Source of the DNA: Halorubrum aethiopicum
GTDB taxonomy: Archaea; Halobacteriota; Halobacteria; Halobacteriales; Haloferacaceae
Assembly: GCF_001542905.1 (NCBI RefSeq)
Contig: NZ_LOAJ01000001.1
Span: forward strand, 1,984,001-2,048,000
Reading direction: 5' to 3'
Length of the DNA stretch: 64,000 nucleotides
A program made the position numbers and the translations under genes. The first letter of the stretch is position 1; every line of letters begins with the position of its first letter. Of the stretch, positions 42,232-50,989 are shown piece by piece. Below the pieces are notes generated by a model that saw only the letters and a program-made list of their open reading frames with translations, did no database searches and was not told the origin of the DNA.

Positions 42232-43288
42232 ACGCGGCGAATTCGACCGCCGTTTTAATAGTCGTGTCGTCATCCACGAAGGCGGCCTCGAACGACTCGA
42301 GGGGGTGGACGCCGGTGACGAGGTCGGCCAAGAACGCCTCGGAGAGCCCCGACAGCGACTCGACGGCCGCCTCGAAGTGCTCGTACCCGGAGTTGACGCT
42401 GCCCACGAGCGCCTTGTTGTGTAAGACGAGCTCGCGGTGGATCCGCCCGCCGTCGACCTCGAACGTCCAGTCGCCCGGGACGCCGAGCAGCGCCGCGGCC
42501 CCGTTGGGCGCGAGCGCCTCGACCGCCTCGAAGGCGTGGGGCGCGTGGCCGGTCGCCTCGTAGACGAAGTCCATCGGCTCGTGTGCCTCCGGAACCGCCG
42601 AGACGGGCGTGTCGTTCGAGTTCACGTACGTCGCCCCGAGCGACTCGATGACGTCGATCGTCGGGTCGGGGCGCTCCCGGCGGCCGAGACAGTAGATCCG
42701 GTCGAACGTCGAGTCCAGCATCGCGACGGTGAGCAGCCCGAGCGACCCGTTGCCCAACACGAGCGCCGAGTCGGGCTCCCAGTGGAACGCCGACCGGCTC
42801 GCGAACGCGTGTTCGACCGCCTTCTCCGTGATCGAGGCGGGCTCGACGAGGAAGCCCCACTCGGCGAGTTCGGGCGGGATCTCGACGAGGAACTCCGCGG
42901 GGCTCGTGAAGTACTCGGCCATGAAGCCGTGTGCGCCCACGATCCCCCGCTCGTGGTACTCGCCGTCCGGGGCCATGTCCGGCTCGCCGCGCGCGAAGTA
43001 CTCGTTCGCGCCGTTCGGGGGCCGGCGGACCGTCGGGACGACTACGTCGCCGACCTCGAAGGGCGTGTCGTTCGGGTCCTCGACGACGCCGACCGCCTCG
43101 TGTCCGAGGACGATGTGGTCCTCGCCGTCCGGCCGTTCGCCGTGGCCGCCGGCGATGACCTCGTGGTCGGTCCCGTCGACGCCGACGCGGAGCGTGCGGA
43201 CGAGCGCCTCGCCCGCCGCCGGCTCCGGACGCGGTTTCTCGATCACGACCGGCTCGGTTCCGTCCTCGTGCGCGGCGATCGCCTTCAT
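42218..43288 (-). CDS. gdh: Glucose 1-dehydrogenase
   Basis: 356 residues. Zinc-dependent medium-chain dehydrogenase with the halophilic ligand set: Asp38 (where others have Cys), His63 and Glu64 in LGHEAVG, and Glu149 in FLVEP. NADP-binding LVLGNGSLGLLTV and LGRRERPD follow. It oxidises glucose to gluconolactone, the entry of the semi-phosphorylative Entner-Doudoroff pathway. It is upstream of and overlaps gfcR. Confidence 0.94.
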   Translation of the reverse strand: MKAIAAHEDGTEPVVIEKPRPEPAAGEALVRTLRVGVDGTDHEVIAGGHGERPDGEDHIVLGHEAVGVVEDPNDTPFEVGDVVVPTVRRPPNGANEYFARGEPDMAPDGEYHERGIVGAHGFMAEYFTSPAEFLVEIPPELAEWGFLVEPASITEKAVEHAFASRSAFHWEPDSALVLGNGSLGLLTVAMLDSTFDRIYCLGRRERPDPTIDVIESLGATYVNSNDTPVSAVPEAHEPMDFVYEATGHAPHAFEAVEALAPNGAAALLGVPGDWTFEVDGGRIHRELVLHNKALVGSVNSGYEHFEAAVESLSGLSEAFLADLVTGVHPLESFEAAFVDDDTTIKTAVEFAAYEER

Positions 43289-43312
43289 ACCGGATCCGAG
43301 AACCCGCGTCAC

Positions 43313-43328
43313 CAAAAGATTTCTTTTG
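43313..43328 (-). promoter_or_regulatory. Perfect inverted repeat in the glucose dehydrogenase promoter
   Basis: CAAAAGA, TT, TCTTTTG: a perfect 7-2-7 palindrome overlapping the probable TATA element, 25-40 bp before the ATG at 43288. It is a candidate binding site for GfcR, encoded in the same operon. Protein identity is inference; the symmetry is directly visible. Confidence 0.55.
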
Positions 43329-43416
43329 TCCCGAGTAAACCTGATCGGCGTCGGCCGACCCGCCCGGCCGTCCTCCCGGCGGCGACTTTTTGGTCCGTCC
43401 GCCCTCACTCGGAGCC

Positions 43417-44190
43417 GTGTGTACGCTCACGCTCGCCTGGCGCGTCTTCCCGGAGGCCCCGGTCGCGCTGGCCGCCAACCGCGACGAGTCGCTCGCGCGC
43501 GCCTCGGAGCCGCCGACCGTCCGCGGCGGCGAGCGACGGTTCCTCGCGCCGCGCGACGCCGAGGCCGGCGGCACCTGGATCGGCGTGAACGACGCCGGCG
43601 TGGTCGTCGCCGTCACGAACCGGTGGCTCGAGAGCGACCGCGAGGGCGACCGCTCTCGCGGTCTGCTCGTTGAGGACTGCCTTCGCGAGCCGTCCGCGGA
43701 GGCGGCCGTGCGCGCGGTCGAACGGGAACTCGCCGACCGCGAGTACGACGGGTTCAACCTCGTCGTCGCCGACGACGCCGCGGCCTTCCTGCTCTCGTAC
43801 GACGGCGGGCTGAACCTCACCCGTCTCGACCCCGGTGTCCACGTCGTCGGCAACGTCGGCGGCGTGGTCAACGGCGAGGCGCGGTTCGCGATACCCGACC
43901 GGCGCGCGGAGTTCGGCGAGGAGCGCGCGTCGAGCGTCCGCCGGATCGCGGGCGTTCTGGTCCCCGAACCGGGCGAGACGGGCGACGCCTGGCTCGACCG
44001 CGCGGGCGACGTCCTCGCCGACCACGCCTACGGCGCGTGTCTCCACGGCGACGGCTACGGGACGCGCTCGCACACCCGGATCCGGACCGGCTCCGACCCG
44101 GCGGTGGCGTTCGCCGACGGCCCGCCCTGTGAGACGCCGACCGAACCGGTCGCGGTTCCGGCGGACTTCCGGACGGAAAGCCAGTTTTAA
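43417..44190 (+). CDS. NRDE family protein
   Basis: 257 residues from GTG. MCTLTLAWRVFPEAPVALAANRDESLARASEPP contains the NRDE signature; Cys2 would become an N-terminal nucleophile after Met removal. RFLAPRDAEAGGTWIGVNDAGVVVAVTNR follows. The family (Ser/Thr-rich T10-like in animals) has Ntn-hydrolase resemblance, but no activity is assigned. GACTTTTTGG 30 bp upstream fixes the GTG at 43417, not the longer frame from 43390. Confidence 0.9.
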   Translation: MCTLTLAWRVFPEAPVALAANRDESLARASEPPTVRGGERRFLAPRDAEAGGTWIGVNDAGVVVAVTNRWLESDREGDRSRGLLVEDCLREPSAEAAVRAVERELADREYDGFNLVVADDAAAFLLSYDGGLNLTRLDPGVHVVGNVGGVVNGEARFAIPDRRAEFGEERASSVRRIAGVLVPEPGETGDAWLDRAGDVLADHAYGACLHGDGYGTRSHTRIRTGSDPAVAFADGPPCETPTEPVAVPADFRTESQF

Positions 44191-44215
44191 GCGACTCGCC
44201 GGCGGCTGTGTGGGT

Positions 44216-44569
44216 ATGAGCGTGTCCGAACTCGAGTCCGAGCTGTCGGCGGACGAGCGCGCCGGCCTCGAGCTCATCCGCGAGACCGGCGGGATCCACC
44301 AGAGCGACTTCTGGAAGCGGCTCGACGTCTCCTCGCGGAAGGGGAGCCGCATCGCGGAGGCGTTACAGGAGTCCGGGCTGATCCAGCGCGAGAACACGGT
44401 GTACGACGGCCACAACACCTACTACCTGGAGCCGGCTCCGCGCGACCTGGACTTCTCGCTGCTGATGGCCGGCGACATGCTCTCGCCGTTCATCGGCGAG
44501 GAGGAGATCGACCCGCAGTCCGACGCGTTCTCGCAGTGGCTGATGAACCTCGCGTACGAGGAGTACTGA
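44216..44569 (+). CDS. Small helix-turn-helix transcriptional regulator
   Basis: 117 residues. A winged-helix-like N-terminal half: ADERAGLELIRETGGIHQSDFWKRLDVSSRKGSRIAEALQESGLIQRE, then a wing and a C-terminal acidic segment (SPFIGEEEIDPQSDAFSQWLMNL) likely for dimerisation. The target is unknown. The TATA-like GTTTTAAGC overlaps the end of the NRDE gene. Confidence 0.82.
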   Translation: MSVSELESELSADERAGLELIRETGGIHQSDFWKRLDVSSRKGSRIAEALQESGLIQRENTVYDGHNTYYLEPAPRDLDFSLLMAGDMLSPFIGEEEIDPQSDAFSQWLMNLAYEEY

Positions 44570-44611
44570 GTCGGTCGGCCGCTTTCTCTCGTCCTCCGTC
44601 TCCCGTCGTCC

Positions 44612-45469
44612 TCACGCCCGCCGGTCGTCGACGACCGCTCTGGCGACCCGAACCGCGTTCTCGAGCCCGATCTCGAGTCCCTCCTCGGTGAGCGATCCCT
44701 CGAACGACTCGCGCGAGGACTCGCCCGGGTCCGGGCGGTCGTGGTTCGAGATCCCCCGGACGCTGAGGTAGCGGTCCGCGAGCCCGAAGCGCCGGAGCGC
44801 CGCGGCCGTCCCGGCGTCCTCCATCTCGGTCGCGCGGTAGGGCCCCCGGTCGAGCGCGTCGAGGAACCGCGAGACGTGCTCGGCGACGGTCCGGCCGTGC
44901 CACAGCTCGTCGGCACAGACGTTGGTTCCCACGGTCACGGTCGGGTCCGCTCCTCCCCCGGCGTTCTCGAGGTCGACGCCGGCCGCCAGGTCGGCCGCGG
45001 CGGAGACGCGGTCGGGATCGAGGTCGACGACGCCCTGGCCCTCCGTGTAGGGGTCGGGCGCGACCGGCACGTCTCCCGGGTTCCCGTCGGCTCCGCCGTC
45101 GCCGTCACCCGGATCGAACCGACACTTGTCGTCCCAGTCGACGATCTCGTCGGCGATCACGACCGACCCGATCGGGCGGTCGGGCGGCGCGCCGGCGATC
45201 CCGACCGAGAGGACGAGGGCGTCGGAGAGGTCCACGGCGTCGTCGGCACAGAGCGCGGCGGTCGTCGTCGCCGCCGCGGCCTTACCGATCCCCGTGGGGA
45301 CGACCCCGAGGCCGGCCCCGTCGTGGCGCAGCGGGACGGGGACGCCCGGAACGTCGACCCGCTCCGCCAGGTCGTAGGCGTCGTGCCACGGCTCCGTCTC
45401 GCCCGCGGCGGGCAGGGGATCGAGCTCCTCGAACGCCGGCAACACGAGCGCGTCGAGCGCGACGGGCAT
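44612..45469 (-). CDS. Phosphorylase-superfamily protein, nucleoside phosphorylase-like
   Basis: 285 residues. VLPAFEELDPLP, LGVVPTGIGKAAAATTTAALC, VLSVGIAGAPPDRPIGSVVIADEIVDWD, TNVCADELWHGRTVAEHV and TEMEDAGTAAALRRFGL resemble the NUP/nucleoside phosphorylase fold (ME-D motif). Not obviously an MTA or purine phosphorylase of known type. It lies 8 bp after the last Mrp subunit and is probably the terminal gene of that operon; why a nucleoside enzyme is there is unknown. Confidence 0.72.
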   Translation of the reverse strand: MPVALDALVLPAFEELDPLPAAGETEPWHDAYDLAERVDVPGVPVPLRHDGAGLGVVPTGIGKAAAATTTAALCADDAVDLSDALVLSVGIAGAPPDRPIGSVVIADEIVDWDDKCRFDPGDGDGGADGNPGDVPVAPDPYTEGQGVVDLDPDRVSAAADLAAGVDLENAGGGADPTVTVGTNVCADELWHGRTVAEHVSRFLDALDRGPYRATEMEDAGTAAALRRFGLADRYLSVRGISNHDRPDPGESSRESFEGSLTEEGLEIGLENAVRVARAVVDDRRA

Positions 45470-45477
45470 CGACCCGT

Positions 45478-47256
45478 TCACCCCAAGAGTAGCGCGAACA
45501 GCGCGACGGCCGCCGTGAGCGTCAACAGCAGCACGCTCCGGCCGATCCCCGCCCGGATCTCGGCGTCGACGCCGGCGTTCGCCAGCAGCCGCCGCGGGTT
45601 CATCGCGACCCACTTCGCGCCCCCGACGACCCGCATCGTCGCGCGGTCGACGGCCGCCCACGACTCCGTGACGCCCCACACCGACCAGCGCCCGGCGTAG
45701 AAGGCGGCCGGGAACAGGACCGCGTCGACGTCGCGCATGTGGTGGGCGAGCCAGCCGAGCGGCCGCTTGAGCGCGAAGAAGCCGACGAAGCCGGCGACGA
45801 GGAGCGCGGCGCTCTCGGTCAGGTGGCTCGTGCTGTACGGCTTGAAGTACACCTCGTCGCTGAGGATGAGCTCCGTAAATGGCATCAGCTCGATCAGCTG
45901 GGTGTAGAAGACGCCGAAGAAGACGCACGCGCCCGCGGCCAGCACCATCCCCGCGGTCTGGAACGCGGTGGCGTCGTCGGGCGACAGCGTCGCCGACCCG
46001 TGGAAGAAGACGTAGTAGCCGAGCTTGATGAACGACATGAACGTCCCGACGCCGCCGAGGACGAGCAGCCACCAGAGCAGTCCGCTATCCAACAGCAGCA
46101 CGTACTCGTGGACCTCGTGGGCGGAGTCGAGCACCATCCCCTTCGAGATGAAGCCGTTGAAGCCGGGGACGGCCGTAATGGAGGCCGCGCCGACGACGTA
46201 GACGAGGAAGGTGACCGGCATCACCCGCCAGAGCCCGCCCATCTCGCGGATGTCCTCCACGCCGGTCCGGTAGATCACGACGCCGACCGCCATGAACAGC
46301 AGGCTCTTGTAGAGGACGTTGTTGAAGAGGTGCGCGAAGCCGCCGACCACCGCGAACTCGCCGACCGCGGTCGCGAGCCCGAAGCCGGCGAGCATGTAGC
46401 CGAGCTGCGCCTGGATGTGGTACGACAGCAGGCGGCGCGGGTCGTACTGGAGCAGCGCGAAGAAGGCCCCGTACACCGCCATGAAGCCGCCGAGGTACGC
46501 GAGCCACATTCCGCCCTCCGGGAAGGCGCGGTACATCACGTACGCCGCGGTCTTCGTCGTGAACACCGAGAGGAACACCGACGCCGCGACGTGCGGCCGC
46601 GGGTAGGTGTCCGGCAGCCAGGAGTGGAGGAAGATGAACCCGCAGTTGATCCCGATCCCGATCGCGGCCAGCACGGTCGCCGCCGGGTGGATCCCGGCCG
46701 TTTCCGAGAACAGGAACGTCCCAGCGTTCGCGAAGTGGACGACCACGGCCGCGAGCAGGATCGTCCCGCCCGTGCCGTGGAAGAGCGCGTAGCGGTAGCC
46801 GGCCCGCACCGCCGCGCCGCCGTGTTGCCAGACGAGAAGCGTCGAGGTGACGGCCGTCAGCTCCCAGAAGAAGATCAGGGTGAGCCAGTCGCCGGCGTAG
46901 ATGGTCCCCAGGGTGGTGGCGACGTAGAGCAGCGCGAACGACGTGACCCACCGCGGCGCGTCGCTGCCGTACGCGTACAGCACCGCCGCCGTCGCGAGGA
47001 AGCCGACGACGACGCCCATCAGAAGCGAGAACGGGTCGACGTTGAAGAAGACCACGTCGAAGCCCAGAAACCGCGTCGCCAGGTGCGCGCCCGTCCCGCC
47101 GTCGCCGAGCAACACCGCCTGCGCGAAGACGAACGCCGTCGCCAGCGCGCCGAGGCCGTGCCCGAGCGCGCGCGGCAGCGCGAGCACGAGCAGCGACGCG
47201 ACGGCGACGACGAGGTACGGCGGGATCGCGGTCAGCGCCGCGGTCGCGCCCGTCAT
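45478..47256 (-). CDS. mnhD: Mrp antiporter D-type (proton-conducting) subunit, third copy
   Basis: 592 residues with about 14-16 membrane helices; NuoL/M/N family. Glu132 in FFWELT is present, the TM8 lysine is present (VFTTKTAAY, Lys235), and GFISKGM is present. But the TM7 lysine is replaced by Asn204 in IGINCGFIFLHSWLP. The C-terminus is long, with extra helices. It overlaps the previous subunit by 4 bp. As part of the Mrp complex it would take part in proton/cation exchange. Confidence 0.9.
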   Translation of the reverse strand: MTGATAALTAIPPYLVVAVASLLVLALPRALGHGLGALATAFVFAQAVLLGDGGTGAHLATRFLGFDVVFFNVDPFSLLMGVVVGFLATAAVLYAYGSDAPRWVTSFALLYVATTLGTIYAGDWLTLIFFWELTAVTSTLLVWQHGGAAVRAGYRYALFHGTGGTILLAAVVVHFANAGTFLFSETAGIHPAATVLAAIGIGINCGFIFLHSWLPDTYPRPHVAASVFLSVFTTKTAAYVMYRAFPEGGMWLAYLGGFMAVYGAFFALLQYDPRRLLSYHIQAQLGYMLAGFGLATAVGEFAVVGGFAHLFNNVLYKSLLFMAVGVVIYRTGVEDIREMGGLWRVMPVTFLVYVVGAASITAVPGFNGFISKGMVLDSAHEVHEYVLLLDSGLLWWLLVLGGVGTFMSFIKLGYYVFFHGSATLSPDDATAFQTAGMVLAAGACVFFGVFYTQLIELMPFTELILSDEVYFKPYSTSHLTESAALLVAGFVGFFALKRPLGWLAHHMRDVDAVLFPAAFYAGRWSVWGVTESWAAVDRATMRVVGGAKWVAMNPRRLLANAGVDAEIRAGIGRSVLLLTLTAAVALFALLLG

Positions 47257-49412
47257 GGGCGAGCCACCTCCTCGGGGAGCCGCGTGTCGACGATGAGCTC
47301 GATCAGCTCCAGGAAGCCCATCTCGTAGGGGATCACGCCGAGCAGCACGGCGAGGGTCATCGCGGTCAGGATCGGCGCGAGCGTGAACCACGTGGACTCG
47401 CTCCCCCGGAGCGCGTCGAGCCCGCGCAGGTGCTCCCAGCCGCCCGGCGGCGGGCCGCCGTGGTGGTCGTGGTGGTCGTGGTCGGCCTCATGGTCGACGG
47501 CAGCGTGATCGCCGTCGTCGACCGCGTGGTCGTCACCGTCGGCCGCGTCGCCGTCGTCGTCGTCGTCGGCCGTCGTTTCCTCCGCCGGGACCGACCCTCC
47601 GCGCCCGACCCCGAACGGTACGTCGACGTCGGAGGGTCGCTGGTCGACCGCGTAGTCGCCGGTGTCGACCCGCTCGGCCGGCTCCGAGAAGTCCCGCTCG
47701 CTCGTGTCGAACTCCGGCCGGACGACGCCCTCCTCGTCGGTCGGCAGGTCGTCGAGTTCGGCGTCGGGGACCTCGGCGTCGTCCGGAACGCCGGGGTCGT
47801 CGTCGACGGTCGCCGACTCCTCTCCGTCGCCCTCGGCGCTCTCGACGATCTCGTCGACGACGTCCTCGTCGTCGTCGGCTGTCTCGTCGTCGGTTGCCTC
47901 CTCCTTCTCGTCGTCACCCGCGCGGCCCCCGTCGGTGGCCGCGTCGTCGCCTGCGCGGCCGCCGTCCGTCGCCGCCAGCGTCGACCGCGACTCGCCGCCC
48001 ATCGGGAAGTCGACGAGCGGCTTCGCGTCGTGAGCGTCCTCGGCCTCGAAGAAGGCGGTGTAGATCACCGGCCAGAAGTACGCGATGTTGAGCACGCCGG
48101 AGAGCAGTAGCGCGCCGACGAGGTAGTAGGCGACCGGGGTCAGTTGGGCCCCCATCCGGATCCCGCCGATCAGCATGTAGTACTTGCTCACGAACCCGGC
48201 CAGAAGCGGGATCCCGGCCATTCCGAGCGAGGCGATCGTGAACGCCCCCATCGTCAGCGGCATCCGCTTTCCGATCCCCGCCATCTCCGAGATGTAGTCG
48301 GTGTGCGTCGAGACGTGGAGGTTCCCCGCACAGAAGAACAGGGTGAGCTTCATGAACGCGTGCGCCGGGATGTGGAGGAGCGCGCCCACGAGTCCGTACC
48401 AGCCGAAGAGGCCGAGCCCGAGCACGATGTAGCTCAGCTGGCTCACCGTCGAGTAGGCGAGCCGCTGTTTCAGGTGGTCCTTCCGGAGGGCGATGAGCGA
48501 GGCCGCGGTCAGCGTGATCGCGCCGATCGTCGAGAGGACGAGCCCGGCGGTGAAGCCGAAGGGTAAGGAGAGGTCGAAGACCAGCTCCGGCCCGAACACG
48601 TCGAGGACGACCCGCGAGACGCCGAACGCGCCGGACTTGACGACCGCAACCGCGTGTAACAGCCCGGAGACGGGCGTCGGTGCGACCATCGCCTCGGGGA
48701 GCCACTGGTGGAGCGGCATGATCCCGGCCTTCACGCCGAAGCCGATCGCGAGGAGGAAGAATGCGAGCATCGCCAACCCGGGGTCGGCGCTCGCCAGCTC
48801 CTCGATGCCGCCGGCGGTGAACGCGACGGTCCCGGTCAGCCAGTACACCATGACCGTCCCGGCGAGGACGAGCACGCCGCCGCCGAACATCGTGTACGCG
48901 AGGTACTTCCGGCCGGCCGAGCGTGCCTCCGGCGTCTCGTCGTGGGCGACGAGCGGGTACGTCGCGATCGACAACAGCTCGTAGAAGACGAAGATCGTCA
49001 CGAGGTTGCCCGCGAACGCGATCCCCATCGTCGCCGACAGCGACACGGCGAACGCGGCGAAGTAGCGGGTCTGGTTGGCCTCGTCGAGCCCGCGCATGTA
49101 GCCGATGCTGTAAAACGAGGTGATGATCCAGAGGCCGGACGCGAGGAAGGCGAACAGCATCCCGAGCGCGTCCGCGCGCAACACGAGCGCGATGTCCGGG
49201 AGGATCTCGACTATCGTCCACTCGAAGACGGTCCCCTCGAGCACGCGCGGCAGCATCGAGGCGACGATCCCGAACTTCGTCACCGCCGCGAGGATCGTCC
49301 ACCCCTCGCGGACGTTCGGCGAGCGGTACGACGCGACGACGAGCGCGGCCGCGACGAGCGAGACGAGAACGGCGAGCAGCGGACGTGGGTCCTGTACGAT
49401 GGCTTCTGTCAT
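47253..49412 (-). CDS. mnhD: Mrp antiporter D-type subunit, second copy, with large acidic/His-rich insert
   Basis: 719 residues, longer than usual. The antiporter core (about 1-455) keeps all key charges: Glu145 (FVFYELLSIATY), Lys229 (FGVKAGIMPLHQWLP), Lys259 (HAVAVVKSGAFG) and Lys410 (GFVSKYY). After the helix ending YTAFFEAEDAHDAKP, residues about 475-660 are soluble and very acidic, with a doubled ATDGGRAGDD and a His run in HEADHDHHDHHGG. A last helix (about 675-700) follows. The start overlaps the previous stop (ATGA). Confidence 0.9.
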   Translation of the reverse strand: MTEAIVQDPRPLLAVLVSLVAAALVVASYRSPNVREGWTILAAVTKFGIVASMLPRVLEGTVFEWTIVEILPDIALVLRADALGMLFAFLASGLWIITSFYSIGYMRGLDEANQTRYFAAFAVSLSATMGIAFAGNLVTIFVFYELLSIATYPLVAHDETPEARSAGRKYLAYTMFGGGVLVLAGTVMVYWLTGTVAFTAGGIEELASADPGLAMLAFFLLAIGFGVKAGIMPLHQWLPEAMVAPTPVSGLLHAVAVVKSGAFGVSRVVLDVFGPELVFDLSLPFGFTAGLVLSTIGAITLTAASLIALRKDHLKQRLAYSTVSQLSYIVLGLGLFGWYGLVGALLHIPAHAFMKLTLFFCAGNLHVSTHTDYISEMAGIGKRMPLTMGAFTIASLGMAGIPLLAGFVSKYYMLIGGIRMGAQLTPVAYYLVGALLLSGVLNIAYFWPVIYTAFFEAEDAHDAKPLVDFPMGGESRSTLAATDGGRAGDDAATDGGRAGDDEKEEATDDETADDDEDVVDEIVESAEGDGEESATVDDDPGVPDDAEVPDAELDDLPTDEEGVVRPEFDTSERDFSEPAERVDTGDYAVDQRPSDVDVPFGVGRGGSVPAEETTADDDDDGDAADGDDHAVDDGDHAAVDHEADHDHHDHHGGPPPGGWEHLRGLDALRGSESTWFTLAPILTAMTLAVLLGVIPYEMGFLELIELIVDTRLPEEVARP

Positions 49413-50989
49413 GCGAACACCTCCGAGAGGTACGGGTCGAGGAGCGTCTCGAACCCGGCCCCCGCGAAGCCGAGTCCGACCGCGACGAGCGCGGCGGCGA
49501 CGAGGACGGCGAGCGGCGCGGTCGGGATCGTCCCGGGGACGGCGTCGCCGCTGCCGCCGTCGGCGACCGCGGTTCCGGCGTCACCGTCCGGTCCGCCGCT
49601 CGTCGTGCCGGCGTGACCGGCGGCACTCCCGCGTTCCGCGTCCTCGCGGTCGACGCCAGCGAAGTAGAGCCGTTCTATCACGCGAGCGACGTACGCCAGC
49701 GTGAACAGCGTGCTGGCGAGGATCACGGCCGCGATCCCGACCCCGACGACGCCGCCCGTCGCGCCGGCGGAGCGGACCGCGCCGAGCGCGATGTACCACT
49801 TGCCGAGGAACCCGATCGACGGGGGAACGCCGACGAGCGCGAGGCCGAGCACGGCGAGCGCGCCCGACGCGAACGGCGCGTCGCGAGCGAGGCTCGCGAG
49901 GTCCTCGACGCGGCGCGCGCCGTAGCCGGCGGCCAGCAGCGCGAGCCCGCAGAAGAGCCCGAACTTCAACAGGCCGTGGCCGACCAGGTGGACGATCCCA
50001 CCCAGAAGCGCCGTCTCGTCGGCGATCCCGACGGCGGCGACGACCATCCCGAACTGCGCGACCGACGAGTACGCGAACATGCGCTTGAGGTCCGACTGCA
50101 TGACCGCGAGCGCCGACCCCGCGAGGATCGAGACGCCGGCGACGAGGAGGAGCGCCGTCACGATGGCGTCGTTGGCCGCGAGGAAGTCGACGGTGAACAC
50201 GGAGTAGGTCACGCGGATCAGCGCGTAGGCGCTCGCGGTCGACACCAGGGCGGCGACGAGCGTCGTCACGGCGTCCGGCGCGCGCTGGTAGGCGTCCGGC
50301 TGCCAGGTGTGGACCGGGAACAGCGCGATCTTCAACGCGAAGCCGGCCGCGATGAAGGCGAATCCCGCCTGTACGAGCGGGTCGGTGTAGCTCGCCCGCT
50401 CGACGATCTGGACGCTCACGTCGGCCATGTTCAGCGTCCCCGTCGCGAGGAAGACGTAGCCGACGCCGACGAGGTACAGCGACGCGCCGACGGTCCCCAC
50501 GACGAGGTACTTCAGCGAGGCGTACGCGCTCGCGCCCGACCGGTCGGCCGCGATGAGCGCGTACGTGGTCAGCCCGACGATCTCGAGGAAGACGAACAGG
50601 TTGAACAGGTCGCCCGTGAGCGAGACGCCGACCAGCCCGCCGGAAAGCAGGAGATACGCGCTGTAGAAGGCGTTCCCGCGCGGTCCGATGACCCGCGAGA
50701 GGACGAGCGTGGCCGCGGAAACGAGCGCGACGAGGAGGAACACCGCCGCCGACAGTTCGTCGGCGACGAGCTCGATCCCGATCGGCGGCGCGAAGCCGCC
50801 CAGCTCGTGGTCGAACGGGCCGCCGGTGTACACCTCGACCGCGACCGCCGCCGCCGACCCGACCAGCCCGAGCGTCGTGACCGCCGCGACCGGCCAGCCG
50901 ACCTCGTCGTACCACAGCCCGAGCGCGAGCGGCAGCGTCGCCGCCACGATGGGGACCGCGATCGAGAGCGGCAACAACACGTCAGTCAT
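49409..50989 (-). CDS. mnhD: Mrp antiporter D-type subunit, first copy
   Basis: 526 residues from the ATG at 50989; a GTG 9 bp upstream is also possible. Keeps Glu136 (FVFLEIVGLTTYAL), Lys220 (GFALKIALFPVHTWQP) and IGFLGKWY, but the TM8 lysine position reads LVAALVSTASAYAL, with Ser-Thr in place of Thr-Lys. A Gly/Asp/Ala-rich loop (about 440-478) precedes the last helix. It overlaps mnhC by 8 bp. Confidence 0.9.
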   Translation of the reverse strand: MTDVLLPLSIAVPIVAATLPLALGLWYDEVGWPVAAVTTLGLVGSAAAVAVEVYTGGPFDHELGGFAPPIGIELVADELSAAVFLLVALVSAATLVLSRVIGPRGNAFYSAYLLLSGGLVGVSLTGDLFNLFVFLEIVGLTTYALIAADRSGASAYASLKYLVVGTVGASLYLVGVGYVFLATGTLNMADVSVQIVERASYTDPLVQAGFAFIAAGFALKIALFPVHTWQPDAYQRAPDAVTTLVAALVSTASAYALIRVTYSVFTVDFLAANDAIVTALLLVAGVSILAGSALAVMQSDLKRMFAYSSVAQFGMVVAAVGIADETALLGGIVHLVGHGLLKFGLFCGLALLAAGYGARRVEDLASLARDAPFASGALAVLGLALVGVPPSIGFLGKWYIALGAVRSAGATGGVVGVGIAAVILASTLFTLAYVARVIERLYFAGVDREDAERGSAAGHAGTTSGGPDGDAGTAVADGGSGDAVPGTIPTAPLAVLVAAALVAVGLGFAGAGFETLLDPYLSEVFA

